Source of the DNA: Sphagnum compactum
Taxonomy: Eukaryota > Bryophyta > Sphagnopsida > Sphagnales
Assembly: GCA_965153455.1 (NCBI GenBank)
Contig: OZ234498.1
Span: 15,438,001-15,502,000 of the forward strand
Direction of reading: 5' to 3'
Length of the DNA stretch: 64,000 bases
Shown: positions 12,135-24,900 of the stretch, piece after piece
How positions within the stretch are numbered: the first letter of the stretch is position 1
How the letters are laid out: every line of letters starts with the position of its first letter
Notes under the pieces: model-generated
Told to the model about the DNA's origin: nothing
Databases searched by the model: none
What the model saw: the letters and a program-made list of their open reading frames with translations, nothing else
Made by a program: the position numbers and the translations under genes

Positions 12135-14122
12135 ACACAATTGTTAGTCAGAACATTTTATTGCAAAGTTTTTCAACCAAATTGTAACTTAAAGTCTGTT
12201 CTATGAAATAGAGGAGAAGGGTTGACAAATCCATTTTGAAGCTGCATTGCCAAGAATGTCAAATGATGGTATCAATTTGCAACCTATTTGGTAACTGGTT
12301 TTGTAAGGGAATAATTTGGCCTCATGTGTAACATGTATTTATTTATTTGAGCAATCTTCCCTTGCAGATTGAACTGTTTTCTGATATGAATGACATATGA
12401 TGATGGCTTGAGAATCTCAACAAAAGCTGAAGGCAATCACATGTTGGAATGTGGGTTTCAGGAACAGGAGGAATGGGCACTGCACCAGGGAGTAAAGATG
12501 TAGCCAAAAGGCTATTGAGTGTGATTATGAGAGCTGGACATAGCAAAAAGCGTGCGAAGGGTCAAGGATCTGGAGGAAGGATTGAAGGAGGACAAGGGAA
12601 ACGAAGATTAGATGTCAAAAGAGGAAGAAATTCAGCCCCTGGGAAGTTCAGAAATGATGGTCAACCTTCTGACCTAAAATCTCAAGGAGCTGCAACCAAA
12701 GACAAATACAGGAATGGGGCTCCAGAAGGAAGGGCAGACAGAGAAGTTGCCAGTGATAGTGGGAAGCGTACACGGGGACCCAAGCCAAGAGTGCGAGTCA
12801 CACTAGCGGGCCGGCCAGTGGAAGTGATAGAGAAGGAGGCTTTAGGGCACGATGTATCGCTATGGACCTCAGATCCAGGTGTGAGGCATCCGGACGACTA
12901 TTACAAGTACGGGCCATTTGGACCCCATGCATGGAAGGGACTTGTGGTTGGCACCCCTCGAAAAGGGACCTTTGCAGACGAGCTCGCAGTTTTCTTCTCA
13001 AGTGTGAAGAACCAAGAAGAGCTTGAAGAGATAGAAATAGTGAATTCAATAGTCGGGTATGAGAATAAACTCCGTCGATTTGATGAAAGCATCAGAACCC
13101 AATATTATTTTGCATTTGTGCGATCAACGTACAAAGCCACCACCTCCTATCAGATGCCATGGGAGGAATGGACTCTGGTGGCTCAAATTGCCATCGAATC
13201 TGCAGATGAGCTTGATAAATGGCGATTGGGATTCCAACTGGATCGTAGCATGCGAGACAACCTGACACGTTGCGTGGCCTGGTACCGGCCAGATCTTATT
13301 TATGTGCGTAGGCCCAGCTACCAAGTAAGATTTGAGCCACAACATGAATTTCTGACAGTCCTGGTTGAGCTTTTGAATCCAGACAATGATGCAGTTAAAT
13401 CTTCTTCTTCTTCTTCTTCTTCCAAGAATCCATACTTTGAAAGAATGTGTGAGATTCTAGGTGTGGGAGAAAATGATGATGAAGAGCAGATAGGAATTAA
13501 ATTCAAGAACCTGAGTGAAGAAATGAAATCACACTGTCTGGAGCATGTGCTTGGGATGCATCCGGTGGAGCTATTGACTCCCTTCACCCGAAGAGCTGCA
13601 CAGGAAGACTGTGCCAAAAGGGAGGGACAAGGGAGAAAGATCAATGGGGGACTTGAAGCTCATGATGACCGTGATGAAGGGTTTGATGAGGGTGGGGACT
13701 TACAGTACGGATATGAGGAAAGATCTGTTGACTCCCAAGTTGAAGAGGAAGAAGAAGAAGGTTTTGATGATGAAGAATATGGGGAAGATTCAGATGATGA
13801 AGGAGATGATGGACAGTGGGATGGAGAAGATTGGGAGAATGAAGAGTGGAAACCATCATTGACAGAGGAGGATGTTGGGCAAACTGATGAAGGTGACAGT
13901 GACAACAACATGGAATACAGGAATAAACAGACTGCAGAAGGCTACTCTGAGATTGAGAAAGACAGTTCTGGAGAGAAGGAAGGTGATGAATGCACAGGAA
14001 GGGAAAAAGATGGTTCGGAACTCTTGCTCAAGGCAGCTGTGCGACCTTATACTTATGCTGACCTGATTAAAGAAATAATCTTTATTCGGCGGACCTTGTT
14101 GCAGTATCCAGCTTTGAGATGA
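11438..14122 (+). CDS. probable plastid-targeted acidic protein, unidentified
   Basis: The model has two exons, 11438-11792 and 12462-14122. The intron (donor gtatgg, acceptor tttcag) joins in matching phase (one base, then two) and gives 671 residues. I do not recognise the family. The first 60-80 residues are rich in Ser, Ala, Gly and Arg with few acidic residues, like a chloroplast transit peptide. Residues about 120-225 are basic and Gly-rich. Residues about 228-430 look like a folded conserved core containing DPGVRHPDDYYKYGPFGPHAWKG. A poly-Ser run encoded by (TCT)n lies near 435-442, a strongly acidic stretch near 510-600, and a hydrophobic-basic C-terminus (RPYTYADLIKEIIFIRRTLL). This architecture suggests a nucleic-acid- or complex-associated plastid protein, but no function should be assumed. 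An upstream in-frame GTG exists; I chose the ATG. Confidence 0.72.
12101..12132. repeat. (CT)n microsatellite
   Basis: About 16 CT repeats lie inside the intron of the acidic-protein gene. They are preceded by two CCCTAAACCCT motifs at about 12086-12098. Confidence 0.95.
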
Positions 14123-14212
14123 AAACCAATACCCTCCCCATTTGTTGCAGCATGATGCTACATGGATGAACCTTTTATCATTGTCCATCCACTCTACCAT
14201 CCTTGCTGCTGA

Positions 14213-14370
14213 TGTCAATGAGCAGTGATGCTTTGTTGCTGCAAACTGAGAATGTGAGACATCTGCTTTCACTGTTTGACCATCTACCATTGTCAATGAG
14301 CAGTGATGCTTTGTTGCTGCAAACTGAGAATCTGAGACATCTGCTTTCATTGTTCAGCCATCTACCATTG
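14213..14370. repeat. 78-bp tandem duplication
   Basis: Two copies start with 'tgtcaatgagcagtgatg' at 14213 and 14291 and end with 'ccatctaccat'. They differ at only a few positions. They lie about 90 bp after the stop codon of the acidic-protein gene, so they are probably in its 3' untranslated region. Confidence 0.9.
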
Positions 14371-17300
14371 TTGCTGGTTATCGACATGGACTGGGGCTTT
14401 ATTGTAGGTGACATATTCCTTGACAACTGCAGATGCAGTTAACAACAGGTACAAGCTTCTTGAAATACTCACTATTGGGTTCTGAATCACACAACATTTC
14501 TGTTATTGTTTCCATCTGTATCATTTGTGTCAGATTCAGGATTAGGGGTTTAGGGGCTTAGGGAGAAAAGACTGAAATCCCCCATTATGGTAACTTTACT
14601 AGTGCATACATGCAAAACAAGGAGTATCAACTTCTCAAGATTACTCTCCAACAAGACTTGTTTTATGTTTGGGTCAATTTATAGCACTTAGTGTATATTC
14701 TGCTCTGCTTATTATGACTAACATCAATCAAGCAGAGCTTTATGAATAGAAGGGTTTTGGGGGGTTGCAGATAGTAATGAAGGTGTGGTCTTAGCAACCT
14801 GTTCTTGTGATGGAGAAATCTCTTTGCTGTATTGCAACAGTTTCACAAGCCAACAGCATTTGTTGCAAAGAGCAGCACCATGGAACTCATCAAATTGAGG
14901 CTGATTTCTGCAGTTGCAATGGTTTCTGACTGCTGCCATTTTGGCCCATGAGGACACACCAACAGAAGGTTCAGGTGTCTTCCACAAAGCACTATACCCA
15001 ATCTAGTTTGTTAAAAAGAAAAAACCCCATATTAGGATCTGCCTACAGTATAGAATCCAATCAACCAGGTTTAGGGTTTAGGGTTTAGGGTTTGTGCAGC
15101 AAGAAATTTACTTGTTGCATGACAAAAACACCATTGAGAGGGCAGATTTCTTCAGCACCTGATTACTCCATAATCACGTATGAAAACCTCCATCAGTTGG
15201 GTCAAAATCTAAGGTAGTCTTTTGTCCAAGATCTTCTCTCTTGGATCTTGTAGAGCACTCAGGCTGATGAGAGAAACTGAAGTCTTGTTTTGTAGGTAAA
15301 TTCACCAATGTCTGAACTTCATCGTTTCTCTGATTATCTTATTTCCAAAATGGGAAATGAAGATTTGGAAATTAGAGAGAAAACCTGTAAATTCATTTCT
15401 GTGTGTGGTAGTTAGCATATAACAGATGCTGAAATTTGATGTTGGCAATAAATTGATGGGAGTTTAGGCCATGAGCAATGCTGTAATTGTGTGATCTTTG
15501 AAGAAGTATACACAGATTTGAGGTAGTTTCTGCATCATCAATCTCATGAGAAATGTTGCCAACAGATGTGGATAAATGAGTTTTTTTCCAATGGTTTCTC
15601 ACACTTGATGCTTCATGACTCATGTTTGCAGTTTTCTATTCCATTCAATGCAATGAAGCAATGAAGACTTTTCATGTAAGGACCCAAATGAGTGAAAGGT
15701 AAAAGCCATGGTCTTTACCGGCCTCTTCTACTGTTTTGCATCTTGTTGCACATGAATAGGGTAGATAGATGCCTGCCCACTGACATGAGAACCCCAAGCA
15801 ATAGCAAACCAGGATACAATTCCAAAGTTGCATGAAGACTTGGGAGCAGGCACCAGAAGACAACAGGTACCTGTCTGTCTTCTCTCTTTCTAACAGTCTC
15901 AGAAGTGTTCTCAGGATCATGTTAGTTTGTAGAAAACTTTTGTCAGGTCCAGCAAGCAGAAAACTGGCACCCCATTTTTTTATCTTCTTCTGTGCTACCA
16001 GATCAGTGCCCACCACTATGGAAACTAACAAAGTCACATAATGAAACCAGAAGTTCAACACCCTCTATTCGTTTCTGCTGTTGTTGACTGCAGTTAGAGA
16101 CCCAGAAAATTTGGGGTCAGGGATAGGAGAGATCTCCGTTGGCAAGGCTACCAAGAAGAGTAACTGCAACAGCAATGCAGTTTAGCAGAATGGCTAGTTG
16201 CAGATGAGGATGAAATGTGGTCAGACCTGGAAGGGGTGACAATTCTAATCACAAAATCTTGATGGCTTAAATTTTAAACAATTCTGCTTGAGTATGAGAA
16301 GTTGAAGCATCCGAAAGCATCCCAAAGGATGGTCAGTGGGACATTTTGCTAAGGTTTCAATGTGACAATCTCCCTTGAAATTTGCTTGAGCATTGAGGAT
16401 GCTTGGAGAGTGTTTTCAGTTGAGATGCCCACAAAAACATGAGTTGCTGCTTGGATGGATCAGCAATGCAGCAGTGATGATCAAGAAGAAAGAGCTCCTC
16501 AACAAAGGATTTGCACCCAATGTTTTTGCTGGAAGCTGCAAAATCTGGCAAAGCCTAAACTTCCCATTGTACAATATCACAGAGGCAGATGGCAGGCAGG
16601 CAAGCACTTCCACCTCTTGTGAAACCAGAAGACGGCAGGTACCATAGCAAACATACACCAGTTTAGGATGAGAAGAAACCAGCTCAAGCAAGCTGTATCA
16701 GACTTGGACAATTAGGAATGGATAGACAGAAAAAAACCACTTTCACGCTTTGAAACTGGTAGTTGAAATGAGGATGACACCATCCAGAATCACAAAGAAT
16801 AGTTGCAGTGGAGCCAGTGGAGCCAATTACAATATCGCATTCAAGACAAGGACATGGTTTCCCAGATTATTGTGAACCAAGGTCTGGAAGAAAGGAGAGG
16901 GTGAGGAAGAAGCAGAGGCAGAGGAAAGAGCTCTATTTTTGGAAGAGTCAGGCAAGAATTGCAGCAGTTGAAAAACTGGAAGTAGAAAGAGATTATATGG
17001 AGAAGCAAACTGTTGCTGGTGCTCATTCTAAAGCACTCACCACCCTGAAAGATGAGCTCCCAGAGGAATTCGACAAGAAAATAATTTGTTGTCCATGATG
17101 CACACCTGGTAAGTACCATACAATGCTAATCACTTGAAGGTGGAAAGACTTACATCTGGTGAAGACACAGTTCCTCCAGAGTCTGGATAATGAGAACATC
17201 AGATACTGAGCAAGGGCAGCCCACAAGACAGACAGGAAAAAAAAAGAGAGTTCTAGCTAGGAAACCAAAACAAAGGGCCCTGACACTTCAGAAGAAGAAC

Positions 17301-18905
17301 CTAAACTTGCTTTCAGTTGAGCACTGAACTTAAAGATTTGTACATTGACAGGGTCTTCATAACATGATCATCCCCATGTGAAGTCTGGCACAAATTGCAC
17401 AATCGTGTTCTACCAACTGAAACCCAAAAGCAGTGACTGCAACACCAAATGGGTAGTTCCAGAACAACAATCTGCATCATTGGTGCTAGCAGATTCAAAG
17501 AAAAAGTACACAAATTGCACCAAATAGGTAATGCAGAACAACACTCTGCTTTATTGGTACTATCAGATTCAAAGAAAAAGTACAAACACATTGTATTGGA
17601 GTGAGTAGTATACAAATCCCAAAATATGTCTCCCATCTGTTGTTTTTAACTGTCAAAACACGGGTCTTTTTTAAACGAATTGCTGCTGCCTTTGCCTTGT
17701 GTTTTCCAGTTGACACAAATCTTCTCCATAACCCATTCACATGTGAGGAAGGGGCTCAATGTGTCTGCATTCAAAATGGAGAAAACATGGTCACAAGCAA
17801 GGGGTCAAGAGTGCTTTGATTACAGAGTCCTGCAAGAAATTGTGTATTTTAGTTCAACCTTAAAACAGGAAGTTACAAGTAAGTAGCTGGTCACCAGCAA
17901 GCACTGAACGAAACACCATGAAACCTGAAATTCACTAAGAACCAATGCAGGACACACTAACGTGCACTGTTTTGTGTCCAGATACATGGCAAGCACCTTA
18001 TGTAAGGAGACTCATAGCCCAAAACTTTGGTCAGAGATGAGCTGCTGTCTCTGTCTTAACCTCACATTAGCAAGGGGAAGAAAAGAGATGGTTTTGCCAA
18101 TCTTGAGAAAAACTATTCTTTGCAAGAAGAAAAAATTCCCGGTAAGGGGAACAACTCTTGTTCAAATTGTGTGTCAGATACAAGTTTGCGAGGGCAAGGT
18201 AGATTGTCATGCAAAAGCCCAATTGTAGCTTTTCATTTGACCTAGAGAAATATACACATCAGGATGTAATGGTGGAACAAAAGCCGAAAAAAACATCTGG
18301 GAAAATCACACACCTCAGTGGAAAAGGGCTTCACACAGTGCTGTTGGTTGTACTAAGGACCACCAGCAAATGGGCACCCACAGCAAAGGGCCAATGAATA
18401 TAAAGCCTGTCTGAATCAGTCTGTCTATTTGAAGCTGTTTGGGTTGCCAGTCTCTCCACAGTGTGGGTCTTTTCTACATCAATGGGGACCAGCAAGATCC
18501 AAACAGAGAGGCTATGATTTTTTGCCTTTGCTCTGCTGCTATGCCTCTGGGCATCTGCCCAAAACTCCATTCAATCAATTTACAATTACACAAAGGATGA
18601 GGCATTTCCTACCTGCCTTCATGCTTCATCCAATCCAAGCTGACAAGCTTCACAAACCTGCCAGTTGTCAGCTTCACAAACCTGCCCCCATTCTCTTCAA
18701 AATCTAAACCAACCAAGCCTGTCAAAAAAACACAACCTCCAGCAGCTAGTCGCTCTCCATGCGGGAAAGCAGCTCCCTGAGATGGAGAGCTCCAAGAGAC
18801 ATATTGCCTGAGAGCTCCATCCTCATTGGAGTGGAAGAGAATACACAATCCCTCTTCCAGCCTCCACCAAATATCAACAAGGTACCCGTGAAAGCACACA
18901 ATAGC
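14371..18905. other. intergenic, no gene supported
   Basis: Apart from the 3' region of the left gene and the 3' region of HAC at the right edge, I find nothing coding that I can support. A 96-codon open frame at 16808-17098 starts with GTG, not ATG, and has a highly charged composition without recognisable domains. A short telomere-type run (TTTAGGG about three times) lies at about 15069-15092. Base composition is less AT-rich than in the outer parts of the window. Confidence 0.5.
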
Positions 18906-21900
18906 CTAGCTATTGGTGCCTGCAGCTTCAGCTGCACGCTGTCTCATCATCTCCATCACTGCAACTCGGCGTCGTGACTCTGCCTGTTGCTGCAGGCGCC
19001 TTAGGTGCTCATTCAAATCCCTGTCATATATCCAAAAACTTGTTGTGAGATAAGATGGTGAAACTTTAGAACTGAAAAACATAACCACAGCTCTCATATC
19101 AACAGGAGCATTACATTGGTACAGATTCAAACCTTTCTTCCTGTCCACATTTCAAATTTCAGGGTTCAAAAGACCGTACCTGCAACGGGGCACCCGGCAT
19201 CCTGATTCCTTGCAAGAGCGAGCATGGAGCTGCAGAAGGTACCACATTCGCTTGCAGTTGCCACAACCTCCAGAAGCACGGATTTTGCAATTTATACCAT
19301 GCCGGAATAATCCCTTCACACTCCGACACTTGGGATACTGACAAGTAGCAGAACCGCACTGCGATGCATGCACTAGCAGCTCCAGCATCTTCCGTAACTG
19401 TTTTCACATAATGCACCCAACCAGCAATCTAAGTGTCATCACCACCATAGCTTCCAATACCACTAGATCTAAGTGCTGGCTGGCCCTTCTTTTGTGTAAG
19501 TATGGATGAATCAAAGCTCATTGTGATTGATACAAAACCCATCTACTGAAGCTATCCTTATATTAATCAGAGTGATTACTGGAGACAAAACCTTTTGTAA
19601 GAGTCTGACCTGTAGTACACGCTGTTGCCGAGCTTCCTTGTTTTGGGCATTGCGCTCAGTGAGGGGAGTAAGCTTATGTTGGTGATTTGACAAGGCTTTG
19701 CAATTATTGCAAAGGTCAAAGTCAGCACAGATTTCACAGCGCCACCCTTGGCCTGCCTCAATGTCACTGCTACACATGTTGCACGTGACAACAAATGCCG
19801 GTGCAGTTGGGTTGTGTAAATGATAAAGCATCATCATTGATGAGTGCTTGGCACGCCGCAGTGTGTCATACTGGTAGTGATTCCCTTGGCACAAGCTTAA
19901 GAAAGCTTGCCGTGTGTCAAAGAACTCACTCTCCATAATCTCATCCTTGTCCTTTGTTTGAAGTGGCACATCATTAACTTCAACCTGCGTGTCACAAATG
20001 GCTCCAAGTTCTATGATGGTTGCTGTAACAAAAGAAACAAAAATACAAGCCTTCTAAACTGAACACAAAAAACTAGTAAAACTTAGAGGTGCAATTGCAA
20101 TTGGGTGGATCTAGTGTAGTGAAGTACCGGCTGCAGAGGATGTGGGTCTTTGCTACTGATAGGGTGCCTTTCCTTTTCATCCAGCATCTGTTCAGCATCA
20201 TGACACCTGCAATTTCCAGGGCCTTCCTTCTTAAGAAAAGGTCAAATCCAAGGAATTTCCATCTCCTTTGAAGCATGGCAGCCCAATTTTACACATTGTA
20301 TGTTTGTATCATGTTGAGTGTTTTTGAAAGAATAAAGAAAAAAAAGCACACACATAAGTTGCCAAGTTTTAATCAGTTCCAAGTGGGCAAGGGAGAGAGA
20401 ACCACACCGATCACAAAGCTGGAAGTTTTTGCATTGACCACAGACCCATCGGCAGCCAGTCACAATAAAGAGACAGCAGTGGGAGCAGGCATGGTGCAGA
20501 TGAACCATGATGAAGTCCTCTTTCATTGGCAATATTGACTCACCCAACTGCATCAATATGTCCAGAACAAACACATACAACACAACGTCACACCCACTGT
20601 CAGTGTTTCCTCTATCTGAAGAACAGTCTTTCTCCACTAGCAAGTATTAAGCATAGCTATCTCATAAACAAAGATGAGCTGTCTTTTCTGGGGAGCATGT
20701 GTGGTGATGAGATGAACTGTACCTTATGCATCAGTTGGGTATCTTTAGAGGCATTACTGGCCATCTCTGCTTGAGCAACTGCCTTGGAAGCACGTTTGCT
20801 AGATGCAGCTTTTTTTGTCTTGCCTTTTTTCAGTGCATTATTACGTCCATCCTCCTCCTGCTGCTGCAGCTGTATGATCATATCCTCTGCAGCACCAGGC
20901 CAGTAGTCCCCATCAAAGTATGGCAATCTAGCCGCAGTTACCTGCAACCATAGTCACAACCAACTGTCACATGCAATCAGGGGATTCCAACAACCCAACT
21001 CTTGCAGAAATTGAAAACACATACAAATAGTCGTAATCGTTAGGACTCTGTTAAGACATTCCATTTGCAGATGCCAAAACAAAGCTGGGATCTGAAGGCT
21101 AAGCTCAATGAATGAAGAGGATATGATGATACCTTTGCTTTGCATTCACCTATTGAGGTGAAGAAAAAGTCATATAGATTAGTAACATCAACCACAATGT
21201 TATCTGCAGTTGCCTTTCGTAGCATCGTCAAATACCAATCCCGCAGCTTGTCGGACTTGGGGGTTTTCTGAATTTCAGGGTGGCAGTACAAAATGTAATC
21301 CTCTCCTTTGAGAGGTGGGCATGCCCAGATATAGCAACTGCTAAAACCCCGCTTTCGACAGTAATCCAGATAACCAATCTGAACAATTGCAACAACCCCA
21401 TTTATCCAAATGTCCATGGAGGATTATCATCCACAGAACAAGCCATGTCACTTCATAAAGTAGCAGAAAGAACATGTGATGGATGCAAAAACACAAGAAG
21501 CGCAAATTTTTTTATTGTCTAGCTTTGGTATTCAGTTTCATGTGCAGGACAGTTTTACCAGAATTTCATGATAGACAAAGGTGCGCAATGCCTCTCCACG
21601 AACAGTTCGCACATCTGGCCTAAAGTACTTCACTGAATCCAAGTACGACAAATACACCCGCCGCTGGTTTGGAAGGGAGCATTCTGCTCCAAACTCTTGA
21701 ACATACATTCCAAACAAGCAGACTTCCACACCTTCTATTTTCTGGAAGAGCAACACCACCTGAAAAGGCAGAATCCTTCTGTCAGAAAACATGGTTTTTG
21801 TTACTTTACATCAAGGTCTCTACCATTTATTCTGAGGACCAATGTACCTATCTATGTGATGAGGTTCAAACTGAAAGAGTTATCTCTAGTCATGGTCACA

Positions 21901-24900
21901 CCTTGGACTTATATGGGTAGTCAGTCGGATAATCCTCTTCTGAGAAAAGCTCCAAAAAGCGCTGCTTCACCTCCAGTTTTTTATCCACAGAAGATATCAC
22001 TCTCACAACCAGAGTCTCTGCTCCTGGAACCTGTAAGATACATATAGCAGTGGAGCTTTTTTGAGAGTTTGACACACTGTAAAATCATTGAAATATAAAA
22101 TTCTTGAAAGAGAGTGTGCCCATAAAGGCAACAAGCAAGAACGACAAGATATTGCCACAAATACATAAACCAAGAGTTGGCAATACCTCATTGAAGTTTT
22201 TGCCTTGGGCTTTGGCACGCTCCAAGCGTTCCTGCTTAAGCTTGGATGCCAAGCGCTGCTCCAAATGGTCACTGAGGAGAGTCTTTGGCAAATCCAAAGC
22301 ACCCAGGACTGCAGAAGGGGGCAAGGGCTTTCGTTCACCCCTCTCCATTTCCAGCATGCAGCACTCTGGGCAAATGTACTCGCTGTCTCCTTCATTACGA
22401 CGGCCATTGAAGAGAGCACATACTTGATGTTGCCACAAGTTGCATTTGTCACATTGCACCCACTAGATAACAAAAGAAGAAATTCATTGAGTCAGATGTG
22501 TGAAGAAGAGCTCATGATGGAATTTGCAAGGAGGCTTTTCTCACACCCACATTCCACCATGAACAATCACATTCAATGCATGTTGGATAGTCCCACACTA
22601 TCATTTGATCTCTTGTGCAAATGATGCACAGTCCCTTCACCAAATCTAACACTCACAACCTATGAGGCCCTCGATGATTAATGGTGAAAAAAAAAGCAAA
22701 AAAGAAAAGGCAGGTACTGATTCCTACCGCTTCCTCCGTCTCCTCATCATTTCTCCTTCTCTCCAATCTTGACTTGGGATACGTCTGGCCCTCCATTTCA
22801 ACATTCTCTGTGCGTACATCATTGTAACAAGGTACACAAAAGTAATGCCTGGTGTCACCTGAGCCAGTGGTGTAATAGACAGCATTTCTCTTAATGCGAA
22901 TGCCACATGCTGTGCAGTATATTGGAGGTGGTTCAAAGGTGAGCTTTTCAACAGCACATAGTGGGCATGCACCCTCATGCATTTGATGCTCCATAGCCTG
23001 GTTCTTCTCAGCCTTGGCCTTGCTCTGTACAAAAAACACAAACATTAGTCAAAAACTTGGGGGCCCAGCTTATCACAATCCACCCAAACTACGTTGCTGG
23101 ATTGATACAGAAAGTAGATTTCAGCAATGAGAAGCAGATATGGAACTGAGATGCAAGACTGCACCTGACCCACCCACTGACGCAAGCCAGTAATATGCTC
23201 CCTGATTTGCTGCGGAGTGAACAACTCTGTCAAGGATGTGCCCAGATTCTTTGGCTTCCCAGACTTTGATGATGTGCCAACTGTGGAAGACAGCACCGAG
23301 TTCCCTACATTGGCAGGTTCAGGCTTCACAGGAGTAGTGACCACACCTGGCCCACCACCATCGGTACCAGTTTGGACAATGTTAGCTGATTGAAACTCCT
23401 CCTTGACTAGGCCACCACCCTCCAATTTCACAGGCCCTTGTTCTTTCTGTGGACCATTGAGTTTCATTTGTTGAGTTCCTTGGGAAGACCATGAGGGGTT
23501 CACAGCATTCTCCACTTTTACAGTAGTTTGTGTTCCAGATTTCACCACTTGTTGTGGGAGAGGTGATGTGTGCTGCTGTTTGGAGCATGTGACAGAGGAG
23601 CCTTCTGACTTGCCAGGTGCCACAGCAGTATTGTGTTGTGTATGAGGTGAATGCAAAATAGGAGTAGCTTTTGACGACTCCATTTTCACTCGCTTAGCAG
23701 GAGGTGATTGTGCTTCTGCATCTTCCATGACCATGGCTCCTCCTGGAGGGGGCGAAGACAATCCACTTGGGGATGAAACATTTGCAAGTGCACAACCTTG
23801 GGTAACTTTGGTGCCTGAAGCTCCACCTCTCTGTTGCTGAGCCTGCATGCGTTGCTGGTTCATGACCTGCTGACGCACAGGTCCACACACTGGACATCGT
23901 GGATCCCGACACTGGTGGTGATGGTGAAGGAGGGTTCGAGAAGCATTGCACCGACTGTAAGTACATTCTCGATCACGACATGAGCCAATGTGGGTCCACA
24001 GCTTCCGGGCCATGTTGCAGTGCGGTGTGACTTGACACTGCCCCTCAGGAGCTGTGCACTTGCTGGCATGACGCAGAAAAAGCAGCCACCTTTGTTGTTT
24101 GAAGTACTGCTGCTGTCGCTGAGCATCCACAGCACCTCCAACATGCCCACCTGGCAAGTTCCCATTCGTGCTGCTTCCAAGTTGCGCCACATTTTGTATG
24201 AGTGGTGAAAGAGCTGAACCATTGACTCCCTCTTCTTGTTGTTGGGGTAGCTGCTGGTCTTGCTGTTGGACTGAGAGCTGCATCAGTGGTTGCTGCTGTT
24301 GCAGTGACCCTTGTGCAGTTGTTTGCTCATTTTGCTGCAAGAAAATCCCCTTAGCTTGCTGCTGTGACTGGTTCTGAGATGGAGACTGTGATGGCAGCTG
24401 TCCAGGAGGCCGTTGCTGCTGCTGCTGCAGCTGCTGGTTGTGTTGTACTTGCCACCTGCGCTGCTGCTGCTGTTGGATGAGGATATGTTGTGAAGAAGGC
24501 TTGGACAGGTGGGTGTTCTGTTGCTGGGGTGTTGCCTGATGCTGCCTCTCAGATTGTGCACCCTGTCAGTCTTGTTCAAATCAGACCTCAAGGATAGAAC
24601 AGAAATCCAATGCCTCTGGAGCACACTTTAAAGAGATGAACCAGCAGAAATATGAAATCCAAATAGAGTATTCACTCTCACCTGTTGTTGCTGTTGGTGC
24701 TGACTAGTCTGTTGTCGCTGCTGCTGCATATTTTGATGGTGCTGGTGTGGAAACCCTGCTGTTGACTGTTGCATGTGCTGCGACATGGATTGTTGAAAAG
24801 CTTGTTCATGCTGCTGCATTCAAAACATTCCAGACTTGTTCAAACCATTCATGAACACCATACAGAAAGTACCTGTGTGCCCGGGCTGATCTTAACAGAA

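Noticed and set aside
16808-17098. A charged 96-residue protein
   Set aside because: It has a GTG start, no domain and no splice-supported neighbours; insufficient evidence for a gene.
23045-24340. A separate 431-codon gene with a TAZ finger
   Set aside because: It is the larger part of HAC exon 6 plus intron read-through; flanking exons continue the HAC protein in phase.
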